Shown piece after piece: positions 1 through 13,547 of a stretch of DNA of 64,000 nucleotides. The notes beneath the pieces were generated by a model. It saw nothing but the letters and a program-made list of their open reading frames with translations. It was not told the origin of the DNA and searched no databases. Positions within the stretch are counted from its first letter, which is position 1. The number at the start of each line of letters is the position of its first letter. The stretch is taken from the NCBI GenBank assembly GCA_019454045.1, contig SKCR01034830.1, positions 1-64,000 on the forward strand, written 5' to 3'. A program made the translations under genes and the position numbers. Source of the DNA: Zanthoxylum bungeanum (Eukaryota > Streptophyta > Magnoliopsida > Sapindales > Rutaceae).

Positions 1-826
1 CCAAATCCAATTTTAAGCCCAATAATTTAATTCCAAATTTCCAAATTTTCCAATTAAATTACCTAAAGTTATAGCATTATTAATTGCCCAAATCAAAATT
101 TTCCAAAACATTAAATTTGTTCAATTAATCATGCTTAACATCAATTATCATGTCCAACATAATTAAATCAAAATCAAACCAATTTCATGCTTCAAGTGGC
201 TCGGCCAAAGAGGGAAATTATGCCCAAATCAAATTCATCCAATTGAACCAAATTAAACATAAATTCAACATCCCCAAATGATTTGTAAGTCATCCAATGA
301 ACAAAAAATCAAAAACCAAGACAATTTTAGGGATCATATTTTCGGCCATCACAAGCAAATTGGGGGAAATTTTCCAAACCTTTTCATCAATGAATCTAAT
401 CAATCATCAATTAAACAACATTCAAGCATTCTAAATATCAATTTCATTTTCAAAACAAGTTGCCTCAAAAACATCCCAAATTTGTCACCAAATATTAATG
501 TCATGCCCAAAATTTAGGGAAAAATGGATCCAACCAAATTTCATGAAATTGATTATGCACAACATCAATTCAACCTCATTCAAGCATACTATACTAAACA
601 ATTTAATCATTTGATGCTCAAATTGAGTTTACCCAAATTAAAGTTTTGGCCAACATTAAGCAAATTGGGGAAAATCAATCCAATTAATTTTTCTTCAAAT
701 TGATTACATATAACTCTAAGTTATTCATATACAAACATTCTTAAACAAACAATTTGTCAAAATCATGCTTAAATAAAAAAGCCCCAAATTTTGCTCAAGA
801 ACCCTAATTCGTTTTATGCAACCAAT
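1..826 (-). other. 5' leader of copia element D (non-coding)
   Basis: AT-rich DNA with many CCAAATT-like words and no supported gene. It is similar to the leader ends next to the PBS of elements A (about 15200-15741) and C (about 36300-36808), so I read it as the untranslated leader of a minus-strand Angela-like copia element. The gag and pol of that element would lie to the left of the window. The 79-codon open frame at 278-517 has no recognisable motif and is not called. Confidence 0.7.
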
Positions 827-839
827 AGCTCTGATACCA
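827..839 (-). promoter_or_regulatory. Primer binding site of element D (initiator tRNA-Met)
   Basis: Read on the minus strand the site is TGGTATCAGAGCT, the standard plant copia primer site complementary to the 3' end of initiator tRNA-Met. It directly abuts the LTR end at 840, which fixes both the LTR border and the orientation. Confidence 0.85.
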
Positions 840-2908
840 TGTTGAGTTTCAATCAAGTCCCAAGATCATAAATCATGCATAAAAATGAGTGAATACACAA
901 CATATGAGGTGCGGAATATACTCACAATGGTCGGTTTTGATGCGAGAAGAACACAACCCATTTTGCTCCTTGTGTAAGTTCGGTTTTGGCCTCCTTGGAC
1001 TGCTATCATGCTCGGTTTTGGGTCATCTTCCTCCTTGAAAATCGGCCATGGATGTCCTCCATTAAAGCTCCAAGCTTTGAGATTCCAAGCTCACAAATTC
1101 GTTTCCCTATCACCATAATATAACCCATGTGTGTGTGCTAGCACTTCTCTTCTTCCTTTGCTTCTCACAAATTCGGTCAAACCAAAAATTGGAGAACAAA
1201 AATGGCTCCAAGCCGTGAGATGAGGAAGATAAAAGAGAGGGAAAGGGTTTCACGAAAAACGTGAATGAGAGGAGAGAGAGAGTTTTTATTAAAAATGTAT
1301 TTGGTTTATTTATATTTTCAAAAAATTAATAAACCAATTACCATTTTTTCAATTTCAAAAAACAAAAGTCAAAAAGCATAAAGCAAAAGCTTTAAATGCT
1401 TTCAACTACCACATCAATCACTCAAATGTCACATCACTCAAAGTGACATGTGATTTGACGCTTGATGTGACTAGCGATTTGACGCTCGAATTAACTTGCG
1501 TGCGCACTCGAATTCGAAATGCGAATGCGCTCGCAAATAATCCCGGGCTCGGGTTTGCTAATTCCAAATTAACGAATTTTCCGTCGCGTCGTAATTAAAT
1601 GATTACGCCTAGCGAAATCACTATTCACGTCGCTAACGAATTAATTCTAAATTAATTTGTTCGCCCGAATTAAAATCTAATTTCAATTCCGCGTCAAAAT
1701 CCAATTTCTTAATAATATATCAAATATATTATTTTATCGATTAATTCCAAATTAATCGCTTCTCTCTTTAATTAATATTTTATCCCAGATAAAATATCTC
1801 CGCAGTTAATCCCAGATTAATTTTCTCTCTCTTCTAATTAATCCTAGATTAATTAAGTGCGAGTTATACATCATCGGTGAATCTTCAGGAAGCGACCCAT
1901 GAGATCTCCGGATATGTTGGCAGTAAATACGGTCGTCGGATTATCCGAACACGTAAGTACCTCGTACTACGTTTATACCGATTTACAAGACAAGGTTGGC
2001 TTCTAGCAAAGCGCCATGCCTTCCCAATTCTCCAGAAATATTCTTACAGGAATATATAGATCTGTATCAAGCGTAGTATACCGTAGTATTGTGTATATCG
2101 GCCCAGTATCGGATAGTCACGTGCTAGGGCTGGGGCTGGATAAGTGTCTGCCCCGTCCGAAGCACATGTCATATGTCTGGTAACTAGTCTCTATAATCGG
2201 ATATTCATGACCTGGTCACAATATCCTGATTGGTTGGGCAACACTTAAGAGCACTAATACCATATCCTGCGTGACATCATCTCCAATATGACTGAAGTGA
2301 TACTTCCGTCTTGACATCACACACCCAATACACTACGACTCTCTGATAAACCCAGAAGTGGTGTACGCAGAACCGGTTAAGCCCTGTACCACCAAGACCA
2401 AAGTCTATCGATTATCGTAAGTATTAGCGATGCAAGTCTCAGGTTAAGACTATACACACCTACCTTGATTTCGGCCTCCCATAGACACATAGTCATAATA
2501 CCAATGGGATTCCGAGGGGTCTATCCAGAGCGAAGCTGTTTCCCGTACCATCGGTGAAACACGACCTCCTATCGCACTGCATAAGTATCCAATACTTATA
2601 TATATGAGAACTATACCGTTGTGCCCTCACAACGCGCACAAGTGCAATACTAGCCTATTCCGCATTATCGATGTCCTGTCTCGATAATACTCTGGCTATG
2701 GATATTTAATGATTAATCCTTCGGGGATTGATACTGTCTCATATCATTCTCAATCCAGGAACTAATCATATGGACCTCTCTTCATTTATACATTTATGGT
2801 GATCTAATCACAAATGATGAGAGTGCAATTTCCTTGTCACATAGTTAATTTGTACAACAACACCGTGATCTGTACAAATAGTGACGCTATGGGTCATTTT
2901 GTCCAACA
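840..2908 (-). repeat. 5' LTR of copia element D
   Basis: Minus-strand LTR of about 2.07 kb. On the plus strand it starts TGTTGAGTTTC and ends GTCCAACA after the family signature GACGCTATGGGTCAT. The same LTR family recurs at 6399-7674, 7675-9575, 15755-17664, 20614-32555 (split), 36823-38823, 40046-41928, 51311-53275 and 53309-53690. The left border is set by the adjacent PBS. The right flank is a different copia element, so D appears to be inserted into E. The target-site duplication cannot be checked because the other end of D is outside the window. Confidence 0.85.
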
Positions 2909-4192
2909 TGAATGACTTATTCAGATAAGAGATCATTTGTGATTTCTTTGTTTGAAGAGTTCATTCTGGAATGGCCCTAGAGTTTGTATTCTACTGAGAT
3001 CGCAATTTAATATGCTAACTTATAGAGCCTATTGTAGACTCGGATAAGTCTTCCGGAAATCTGTGTTCTCTGTTTTTGATATCGTCATATTGTCTGATCT
3101 TGTCAAATTATAGAGAATACATATGTGATTGAAGGGTTAGTGGGAGCGTACAAATTACTTTCTAGTGTTATATATCCTAACAACATTATCATTATTACAA
3201 CATTATCATTATTATAGTAATAATGAGATGTTTGTAAGGTAAAAGATTTACCTAAGTCTTCTTTACTCCGTGAAAGTAGTGTGAGTAGTCTCCGTTATAT
3301 TTGATATAAAGTTTTATATAAGATATAAAACTAAGAGACTTTTGAGATACTCATATTATTCGTACATTAGATATGATCTAATAAAGGACATAACTAGGCT
3401 ATCTGTATGACAATTAGTATAACTGTTGGACAGTTATTGTGTGTCTTATATAAAATATTCATCTTTCGTGAATGATGATTCCTTTTTCGAAAGAGATATT
3501 GATTAGAATGTCTAATCAATCTTATGTATCATTTGATGATGACATAATAAATACTTTATAATGTGCGATTGTATATATCGATTTAATCGTAATTGTTACG
3601 AGTTTTTTGATATCCTATAGTCCATAGGATGGATCTTGAAACACGTTCTTTGTGATCTTTGAGATATTAAGAACGAGTTTCTAATTCATGGAGAATATAG
3701 TCTGCAACCATTAGGGTCATATTAGTTTTGAGACTAATTATGACGTTAGACAGTCTACGTCATAAAGAGTCACAAAAGATGCAGTGGGAGTGTCACGAAG
3801 GATTCTACTATTCAGTGGAATTAGATGCAACTTATGAAGTATTGACTTATGAAGTTGCATAGTGACCTTATAAATTAGAAGTTTTATATTGGTGTTGTGC
3901 TTGCGGTTGTCCGCATAGTATTTTGGATTTGATCCCTAAATACTTGGACAACTCAGTAGTTGTAGCACAGTACTGATGTAGCATCAGAGTCATATTAATG
4001 TATAATTTAGATTCTACTAAATATGAATGATGATGGCTATGGGAAACAATTGGGTTTGTTTGACAAAATCCTTATGTTTTAGCGGACCTAATTCTTGTTG
4101 CCTACCTCTTAGGTACTAGGTGAGCTTTTGAGGGCTATGTGTATACGATACACATTGAGATGTGTATATGATACCGTGGATTGGCACAAGAG
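2909..4192 (+). other. 3' internal non-coding region of copia element E
   Basis: No supported open reading frame. The stretch ends in a polypurine tract and a new LTR start, so it is best read as the 3' untranslated internal part of a plus-strand copia element whose 5' half lies beyond element D. Short AT-rich repeats (ACAACATTATCATTATT twice near 3180-3215) are the only other structure seen. Confidence 0.45.
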
Positions 4193-4206
4193 CAAGTGGG
4201 AGAAAT
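4193..4206 (+). promoter_or_regulatory. Polypurine tract of element E
   Basis: CAAGTGGGAGAAAT immediately precedes a TGTTGGGG LTR start. The core AAGTGGGAGA is the usual plus-strand priming tract of plant copia elements and sets E on the plus strand. Confidence 0.7.
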
Positions 4207-6398
4207 TGTTGGGGTTGGTGCTCAGAGCGCCAATCCGCTCCGTATTTATGTCTGATTCATGAATACGATCAATTCCTTTTTCCATAATATTACTAATTTA
4301 TTGTTGCACCTCTTGTTTTTATATACGTATTCGATCTGATTACGATTAGATTGAAACTAAATATGGTTTAGTGATATGTATATATTAGACAAAGGCCAGA
4401 TAATATATAATACAATAAATATCCTGTGTGTGTTAAGATAGCATAATGGTCATTCGACTTGAGACACCACTGTGGATGTATGAGACATCCTCCACACTTA
4501 GATGGCAGTCACGTCACCGATCTATTTAGATCAGACCTCCGCCTGTTCGTTGGGTGTGGACCGATCCTCAGAATATCCTGTGTGTGTTAAGATATGATCC
4601 ATCAGTTCTGTGTACAGAGCATAGGTAGTCCATATGTGATTAGCAATCAGTTAAATCTATGGCCATAGTATACTTCAGAAATCAGTTCCAAATGTTATTT
4701 ATAGATTGCTAATAGATACGTCGACGAGATAATACCTATAGAGATTTGACGTTTACATCTATATCTCTGGGATTATTCGGATACCTGTGACGGAAGGATT
4801 ATACGTATGCAATGACCTCGACCTGTATGATTCAACTAGTTTATCCGTGGTCGTCATAATTTACAGGTAGGTAAATTATGGACACGAAATTGGATTTCGT
4901 GACGGATATGCCTGAATCTAGAGAGTCTCACTAATGAAATATACTCGTAGAGCACTAGGGCAATATTTATAAATAATACTGATTATTTGTAAGTCGTTTA
5001 AAGGTTAAACGAAAAATACATGTGTAGGGACCTAATAGTCATTTCCTAATTTTTGTGTATTTGCATTTAATGTTAGATTTTATGATATACATATTAATTA
5101 ATTGTCAAATTGAGATATTTGACTAATATCATAAATATATATGTATTTGATATTTAATGTAAATATAATACATATATTTAATATATTTATATTTAAATAA
5201 TTAAATAATTATTTAATTGTTAAATGATTAAATTAATTGAAATATAAATATCTTAAAGTTGTGATAATTATGGAAATGCTTTTGGTTGTCTTTGTTGACT
5301 TTAATAAATTCATTAAATGGTTTAATGATAATTTATACAAGTTGTTAAAACTTTAATTGAAACAAAAGCAAAAATCTAGATTTTTTTTTATTTCTTCTCA
5401 CCATTTTTGGCCAAGGCAAAATTTTGGGGAGTATATATTGTTTTGTTTCAATTTTAGGGTTTAACAAGTTCATTAGATACCAAATAAAACATAAAAGAAG
5501 ATGAGAGAAAAGCTTGAAGGCCTAAAGTAGAAAGCTTGGAAAAATCATGTTTTTGTAAGTTTTTCTTGAAAGTCTTCAACATGAAATATGTTTCTAACAT
5601 GCTTAGCTTCATTTTGTGATGCTTTGATGTTATCTCTACTCTTATAGTTTGTGTTTTTATGGTTGTGATCTTGAATGAAAGATTGATGCATGTAAGTAAG
5701 CTTGAAATGGTTTCAAAGCTTCACTTTTGATTTTTAGAAAATCAAGTTGCCATTCTAGAGTTGGTAAGCCACTCCTTGGTGACCTAGAATTTTTCTAGAG
5801 TTGTTTCAAAGTGGTGAGGCTAGATTGGTGAAGTATTGAATGGATTAAAGTGTTGGATTTTGTAAATTTGGTGAAGTTGGACAATTTGATGAAATTGAAT
5901 AATTAGGGTTCATAACCCACTCCAAATTTGGGGATTTTCATATATGTGATGTATTATGGTATGAATATGATGCATGTAAATTTTTGGGTTGATTGGATTT
6001 GATCTTGGCATGTTTTGAACAAAAGGGACCAAAATGCAGTTACTTGAAAATTAAGGGGTTGTCACGACAATTAGGAAAAAATTGGGGATTTGTGTTAAAT
6101 CTGATTTTGATGCATTAGATGTGTTGAAAAACATTTTATAAATGATTTAGAATCATCCAAAGTTATATTTGATAATTTTTGGGGTAAAATAATCAATTTA
6201 TAAAGTTTTGGGGCAATTCGCTAATTAACAAGAAATTTGATCTCTTGTGTAATTTTTCAGAATTTGATAATTGGATAATTAAATAAATAAGTTTATTTAA
6301 TTGATCCGAGAAAAATTTTGAAATTGGAAAATTTTGATTTTCCACTATTCCGCTGCGTTACCGATATTCCCCCTTAAAACCCCTACACCTTCTTGTAA
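4207..6398 (+). repeat. 3' LTR of copia element E (right border approximate)
   Basis: Starts TGTTGGGGTTGGTGCTC right after a polypurine tract. The proposed end, CTTCTTGTAACA at 6398, is where similarity to the Angela-like LTR family resumes, giving a TG..CA element of about 2.19 kb. This is a different LTR family from A-D. No gene is seen. The right border rests on the change in similarity only, so an earlier end with leftover sequence up to 6398 is possible. Confidence 0.45.
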
Positions 6399-7674
6399 CA
6401 CTCGGCAATTGAGAGAATAAAGAGAGAGAGAGAGGGTTTCAATTTTGTGAGAAAATTGGGAGAGAGAGAGAGTGATTTTGTGTAATATGTTGACTTGTTT
6501 TTGATTTTCCAAAATCAAAAGACATATACCAAAATCAAAGTTTGGTAAAAGTCACTCCCAAATCAAGCTTGAGTGTTTTAGAAGTCATCACCAAATACCA
6601 AATTCCATCAACATAAATTGATGAGAATGACATGTGATGTGACTTGATGTGGGCCCCACTTTGATTCAAAATCTGAGTGGGCCCGCAAACACGTTCCGGG
6701 CTCGGGTTCCTTAATTTCGAATTAACGAATTTTCCGTTGCGACTTAATTAAATCAAATTCATTAAATAATTATGCCTAGCAAAATTACTATTAAAGTCGC
6801 TCGCAAATTAATTCTAAATTAATTTGCGAGCCCGAATTAAAATCCAATTTTAATTCCGTTATGAAATCTAATTTCATTTAATATATCAAATATATTATTT
6901 TATCGATTAATTTCGAATTAATCGTTCTCTCTCTTCTAATAGAATTTTATCCCAGATAAAATCTCTCAGTAATTAATCCTACATTAATTTTCTCTCTCTT
7001 CTAATTAATCCCAGATTAATTATGTTCGAGTTATACGTCATCGGTGAATCTTCGGGAAGCGACCCATGAGATCCCTGGATATGTTGGCAGTAAATCCGGT
7101 CGTCGGACTATCCGAACACGTGCGTACCCCGTACCACATTTTTACCGATTTACAAGACATGGTTGGCTTCTAGCAAAGCGCCGTGCCTACCCAATTCTCT
7201 AGAAATATTCTTTAAGGAATATAAAATCTATAACAGGCGTAATATATGTAGTATTGCGTATTGTGATCCAGTATCAGATGTCACATGCAAGGCCTGAGGT
7301 TGGAATAGTGTCTGCCCCGTACGAAGCATATATCGGATCACAAGCAACTAGTCTCTATAATCAGATAATCATGACCTTGTCATATTATCCCGATAGTTGC
7401 AACATAATAGAGAACCAGTTATGTATCCCTGCGTGATCATCATCTCCATATGACTGAAGTGATACTTCCATCTTGACATCACACCCAATACACTACGATT
7501 CTCAATAAACCCATAAGAGGCGTACACAGAACCTGTTAAAGTCCCGGACGACCAAAACCAAAGCGTATTGATTGTCACAAGTACTAGCGATGCAAGTCTT
7601 AGGTTAAGACCAAATACACCTACCATGAATCAGATTCCTATAGACACATAGTCATACTACCAATGAGATTCTGA
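6399..7674 (-). repeat. LTR fragment F (Angela-like family)
   Basis: Similar to the middle of the family LTR: GA-rich tract near 6420-6470, the CGGGCTCGGGTT block near 6700, and the TCATCGGTGAATCTTCGGGAAGCGAC block near 7040. It starts mid-LTR and stops at GAGATTC, just before the 3' LTR of element A, so both ends are truncated. E probably sits inside this LTR. Confidence 0.7.
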
Positions 7675-9575
7675 TGTTTGGTTTCTAAGGTGTCCCAAGA
7701 TCATTTAAGCAATGTAATCATGTGAATACAATAAGAAATATGACAGAAACATACTTACAAAGATCGGATTTTGGATATGTTGAACACAAAATTTGCTTCC
7801 TTGAAGTTTCGGCCAAGCTCCTTCTTTGATTTGAAATCCAAGCTCCAAGCTTTGTTGTTGATTCCAAGCTCAAGGATTGGTTTCCCTATCACCTTGAATG
7901 ATTCCTTTGATGTGCTAGCAATGGAGATTTTTGCAACAAAAATCACCTTTCTTCCTTTGTTATTTTCGGCCAAAGAAGAAAATTGGAGAGAGCATTTTCT
8001 TGCTCAAAACCGTGAGCTAAAGAGAGGGTGAGAGAGTGAATGACTTGTCTATTGATTTCAAAAATCAAAAAGAAAGATATACCAAAGTTGGTATAAAGTA
8101 AATCACATTGTCAACTTGTGTGTAAAACAAGTTACCAAGATTTCATTCACTAACTTCCATCACCAAAAAGGTGAATGAATAACTAGTGATGTGATATGTG
8201 GGCCCCACTTGATTCAAAATCTGAGTGGGCCCGCAACACATCCCGGGCTCGGGTTCGTTATTTCCGAATTAACGAATTTTTCGTTGCGACGTAATTAAAT
8301 CAAATTTAATTAAATAATTATGCATAGTAAAATTACTATTCACGTCGCTCGCGAATTAATTCTAAATTAATTCGTTCGCCCGAATTAAAATCTATTTTTA
8401 ATTCCGTTATGAAATCTAATTTCATTTAATATATCAAATATATTATTTTATCAATTATTCCAATTAATCGTTCTCTATCTTCAAATAGTATTTTATCCCA
8501 GATAAAATCTCTCCGTAATTAATCCTAGATTAATTATGTTCGAATCATACGTCATCGGTGAATCTTCGGGAAGTGACCCATGAGATCCATGGATATGTTT
8601 GCAGTAAATCTGATCGTCGGACTATCCGAACACGTACGTACCTAGTACTACATTTTTACCTATTTACGAGACATGGTTGGCTTCTAGTAAAGCATCGTGC
8701 CTACCCAATTCTCCAGAAATATTCTTAAAGGAATATATAATCTTTTTCAAGCGTAGTATACGTAGTATTGCGTATTGCGATATAGTATCGGATGTCACAT
8801 GCAAGGCCTGGGGCTGAAATAGTGTCAGCCCCGTACGAAGCATATATCAGATCACAAGCAACTAGTCTTTTTAATCGGATAATCATGACCTTGTCATATT
8901 ATCCCAATGGTTGCAACCAATTAGAGTACCAGTTCTGTATCCCTGTGTGATCATCATCTCCATATGACTGAAGTGATACTTCCGTCTTGACATCATACCC
9001 AATACACTACGATTCTAAATAAACCCAGAAGAGGCGTACACATAACCTGTTAAAGTCCTGGACGACCAAAACCAAAGCGTATTGATTGTCGCAAGTACTA
9101 GCAATACAAGTCTCAGGTTAAGACCAAATACACCTACCCTGATGCGGATTCCCATAGACACATAGTCATACTAACAATGGGATTCCGCGGGGTCTATCCA
9201 GAGCGAAGCTGTTTCCGTACCATCGGTAAACACAACCTCCTATCACACTTGCATAAGTATCCAATACTTAAATAAATGAGAACTATGCCGTTACGCTTCC
9301 ATAACACGCATTAGTGCAATACTAGTCTATTCCACATTATCGATGTCCAGTCTCGATAATACTACGACTAGGGATATTTAATGATTAAACCTTTATGGAT
9401 TGATATTGTCTCATAGCTAATAATCCGGAACTAATCATAAGGACTTTTATCATTTATATTAAAGTAATCAAATTACAAAATGATAAAATGCAATTTCATT
9501 GTCACATAGTTAATTTGTACAAAAACTATAATGTCTTTTACAAATAGTGACGCTATGGGTCATAATTGTCAAACA
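7675..9575 (-). repeat. 3' LTR of element A
   Basis: Plus-strand start TGTTTGGTTTC and end TGTCAAACA. About 1.9 kb, matching 15755-17664. The start differs from the usual TGTTGG by an extra T. A polypurine tract sits on its inner side. Confidence 0.85.
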
Positions 9576-9590
9576 ATCTCCCACTTGGCC
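9576..9590 (-). promoter_or_regulatory. Polypurine tract of element A
   Basis: Minus-strand GGCCAAGTGGGAGAT adjoins the LTR. The same string precedes the LTRs of B (40046) and of the fragment at 53309. Confidence 0.8.
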
Positions 9591-9634
9591 TATAGCCAGT
9601 CACTCAAGCATCTAACACCTGAACTATGTACATG

Positions 9635-11386
9635 TCACTCAAACTTTTGCTGAGGAATAGCTTTTGTTAGTGGATCTGCAATGTTGTCCTCTGATGCGAC
9701 CTTCTCGATCTTCACATCGCCACGATGTATGATCTCACGAATCAGATGGAAACGTGGAAGAACATGCTTGGATCATTGATGAGACCGCGGTTCCTTAGCC
9801 TACGCTATAGCCCCGTTATTGTCACAATACAATGGAACGGGCTCAGCTGCTAACGGAACTACTCCTAATCCAATTAGGAATTTACGGATCCAAACTGCCA
9901 CTTTTGCTGCTTCAGCTGCAGTAATATACTCCGCTTCTGTTGCTGAATCGGCAACAGTCTCTTGCTTGGAAGATTTCCAGCTTACTGCTCTATTGTTCAA
10001 ATAAAATATGTACCCGGATTGCGACTTGCAGTCGTCTTTATCGGTTTGGAAACTTGCATTGGTATACCCAGTTACCTCAAGTTCTCCATCTCTATAGATT
10101 AAGAAAGCATCCTTAGTTCGTCTAAGATACTTAAGGATATTCTTAACGGCCATCCAGTGACCATCACCTGGATCGGCCTGATAGCGACTACACATGCTTA
10201 AAATAGACGAGACATCAGGTCGCATATATATCATGGCATACATGATCGATCCGACTGCCGAGGCGAACGGTATCCGACTCATGTTGTCTCTCTCATCTTG
10301 AGTTTTAGGACACATGTCCTTAGATAGAGTGACGCCATGCGACACTGGCAACAGTCCCCTCTTGGACTGATCCATGTTGAATCTTTTCAAAACTTTGTCA
10401 ATGTACGTGCTTTGGGAGAGTCGTAGCAGCTTTCTAGATCTATCCCGGTAGATCTTTATTCCCCGAATAAAGGCTGCTTCTCCCAGATCATTCATGGAGA
10501 ATTTTAATGAAAGTCAAGCTTTCACCGACATTAACATGGGAATGTCATTGCCAATAAGCAATACATCATCAACGTAAAGGACAATGAATGTCAGTGCGCT
10601 CCCACTAACCTTCTTATATACACAAGGATCATCCTCGTTTTGAATGAAATCATATTCTTTTATGATCTCATCAAAACATTGGTTCCAAGAACGCGAAGCT
10701 TGCTTCAATCTATAAATGGATCGATTTAACTTACAAACCTTGTTTACAAGTCTTGGTACGACAAAACCATCAGGGTGTTGCATATAAACATCCTCCAAAT
10801 AGTTTCCGTTAAGGAAAAAGGTTTTGACATCCATCTGCCATATCTCGTAATCGAAATATGCAGCAATAGCAAGCATTATCCGAATGGATTTAATCATGAC
10901 AACGGGTGAAAAAGTTTCGTCGTAATCGACACCATGTCGTTGACGATACCTTTTCTCTACAAGCCTAGCTTTGTACGTTTGTACATTGCCATCCATGTCA
11001 GTCTTCTTCTTGAAGACCCAATTGCAACCAATAGGTTTTACGCCTTCTGGTGCATCAACCAGCGTCCAAACTTGGTTGGTGTACATGGAATCTATTTCGG
11101 AATTCATGGCATCTTGCCATAAACCGGAGTCGATACCTTTTATTGCTTCCTCATACGTAGCCGGCTCGTCTTCCTCAACAAGATTAATATCCATATGAGT
11201 TGAGATTAGAAACCTATACCTCTCAGGTTGTTTTCTGACTCTCTCCGACCTACGGGGTTCTTGTGTATTCGAAGATTGTGGTACAGTCTCATCCCTGATG
11301 GACTTTTCATGTTCCGTTAAGGATTTTCTGCCAGGAACAGTATCACTATGATTTTCATCGAGTTCTATTTTCCTCCCACTTATCAC
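9635..11386 (-). pseudogene. Element A reverse transcriptase-RNase H (broken)
   Basis: The 5' part (11386-10514) begins with the linker to RT and holds the copia RT core: WVFKKKTDMDG, then QMDVKTFFLNG and the catalytic YVDDVLLIGND box. The second part (10495-9800) carries the end of RT (AFIRGIKIYRDRS), then RNase H with SWKSSKQETVADSATEAEY and the final LYCDNNGA. Similarity to the RNase H tail of B continues to a stop at 9635-9637 beyond an in-frame stop near 9799. The break between the two open blocks near 10500 is a stop or small indel, so no full-length enzyme is made. The product would copy element RNA into DNA in virus-like particles. Family assignment is firm. Confidence 0.85.
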
Positions 11387-12260
11387 TGCATTTAGGAATT
11401 CATTCTCAAGGAAAACCGCATGCAGAGCAACAAATATTTTGTTCTCCTGTGGGTGATAGAAGTGATATCATTTGGTTTCCCTAGGATATCCTACAAATAG
11501 GCATTTATCCAATTTGGGTTCAAGTTTGGTACCTTCCAAACGTTTGATGTATGCCCAGCAACCCCAAATCTTCAGGAATGAGAAACCCGGTTTCTTTCCT
11601 GTCCATATTTCATACGAAGTCTGTTGAGCAGACTTTAACGGAACCTTATTCAAAATAAGTATTGCACTGTTCAATGCATATCCCCAGAAGGAAATATGTA
11701 GCTCTGTGCGACTCATCATAGACCTTACCATGTCTAACAAAGTTCGGTTCTCTGTTCGCACACACCGTTTAATTGCGGTGTTCCAGGAGGAGTCCACTGT
11801 GAAAGAATACCATATTCTTTCAAGTAATCAAGAAACTCATTGCTTAAGTATTCACCACCACGGTCCGACCGTAATGTCTTAATACTTTTGCCGGTCTATT
11901 TTTCTACTTTGTGTCGAAACTCCTTGAATTTCTCAAAGGTTTCCGACTTGTGTCTCATAAGATACACATAACCATAACGCGATGCATCATCCGTAAAGGT
12001 TACGAAGTATTCATATCCACCTCTAGCCTGGCTAGACATGGGCCCACATATGTCACTATGAACGAGGGCTAACAGTTCAGTGACGCTTACACCTTTACCG
12101 CTAAAAGGTGATTTAGGCATCTTGCTTAATAAACAAGATTCACAGACGTCATATGAATTTGGATCAAATCCGTCCATGTACCCACTCTTCGAAAGTGTGA
12201 ATATATACGTGTCTTGTTTATGTCCCTATACGACAATGCCATATATAAGTTTCATATTGG
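11387..12260 (-). pseudogene. Element A integrase (broken)
   Basis: Open block 12177-11896 has the end of the zinc region (DVCESCLLSKMPKSPFSGK), then LVHSDICGPM and DDASRYGYVYLM with the first catalytic Asp in the HSDICGP motif. The middle, with the second Asp (LRSDRGGEY-type), lies near 11850 between open blocks. Block 11797-11468 holds the end of the core and the KPGFSFLKIWGCWAYIKRL segment typical of copia. Stops near 11896 and 11797 break the frame. Integrase inserts the cDNA in the genome; this copy cannot. Confidence 0.8.
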
Positions 12261-12764
12261 TTACTTACTTTAAGCCTTTGTTTTTACATTATATGTTTGA
12301 GATTGATTTATATTCAAAATATAAAGAACATTATTTGCATCAGCAGTGCAAATTTCCATATCATTTTATACATAAAACACCCAGTGTTTCTATATACAAA
12401 AGTATACCCACATTGGGCTAACATAATACAAAAATATATTCCTAGTCAAACTAGGTACAAAATAAAAATTTATAAGTTCAAGTACATGCCCCGATGGCTG
12501 TTCCAAAACATAAGTGCCCATAGCCAAAACGGCAACTCGAGTCCCATTTCCAACACGGAGGTCAATCTCTCATGAGGCCAGTCTCCTGCTAATCCGCAGA
12601 TCCTGCACATCAGTACATATGTGAGTACCACAAACAGAATCAAAAATCCAATTTTTAAAACTAGAAGTAGACACGTTTATTTCTATAATAAACATACCTG
12701 AAGCCGGTGCCTTGCCCGCTTTAATTTCCTTCATGTGTGCCTTATACTCACGGCAATCACCCTT
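12261..12764 (-). pseudogene. Element A protease / integrase zinc-finger remnant
   Basis: No long open frame on the minus strand, but the DNA matches element B at 18690-19200, where the protease (WIFDSVCGTHICTD) and the HHCC integrase start are readable. In A the equivalent protease segment lies near 12560-12690. The aspartic protease would cut Gag-Pol. Plus-strand open frames here (12080-12421, 12297-12575) are antisense shadows. Confidence 0.6.
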
Positions 12765-13547
12765 CTAGTCACCCTGTTTCCCGCACTGCAAGCATATATC
12801 TTGGGATTTGTCCTTGGGTTTCCCAGAACCCTTTGACGATTTGGCCATGCCCTTCTTCTTATGCTTCTTCTTCTTAACACCTCCAGTCACATTGGGCCAA
12901 GCCCTTGGAATCTGAGATGTTGAAGCATAGTGCGCCTCATGCTTATTGCCCTTAAGGAGCTCATTTTCTACCTCACGCAGAGTGGACATCAACTCTCCAA
13001 GAGTTTGGTCTTGGTTCAACATGTTGTAGTTCATGATGAACCCACTCCAAGTGTCGGGGAGAGACTGTAGTATCAAATCCACTGAAGTCTCAGCCTCGAA
13101 GACTATGCCCATCTGTCCGAGCTGCTCAATGTCAGCAATCATCTGTGAGACATGATGCTCAACAGACGTACCCTCTGATATTCGAGCGTGGAAGAGCTTC
13201 TTCTGTAACTCGTATATCTGCGATCTAAGGTTAGATCGGTGGAGATCATGCAACTTCGCCATCATCTCATAGAGATCCAACCCCTTGTTTTGACGATGGA
13301 ATTACGGAGTCATAGCGGCAAGCATTACCGATTGATCAGTCGCATTATCATCGCTATGAGTCTTCCAAAGCTCTAGCTCAAGCAACTGATCAGGTCGGGG
13401 CTTAGGCCCAAAATGTCGCTCTATAGTGTAGAGTAACTTCTCAGATCCTAGAATAATTCTCAGATTCATATCCCAATCCTGAAAGTTTGTGCCATTAAAG
13501 ACGTTGTCGCCCATGACAATTTCCTTAATGTTCAACTTTCCTGTCAT
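12765..13547 (-). pseudogene. Element A gag (broken)
   Basis: Starts MTGKLNIKEIVMGDNVFNG at 13547, a copia Gag N terminus (FNGTNFQDWDMNLR). A stop at about 13300 separates it from 13280-12765, which reads MDLYEMMAKLHDLHRSNL through the lysine-rich KKKKHKKK stretch to a zinc knuckle that begins CLQCGKQGD and is cut by a stop where B has GHWKRDC. Gag forms the particle and its CCHC knuckle binds RNA. B's gag has the same start and order, supporting the chosen ATG. Confidence 0.85.

Noticed and set aside
827..839. tRNA-Met gene
   Set aside because: Only the 12-13 bases of a primer binding site are present; no cloverleaf surrounds this or the sites at 36810 and 50003.
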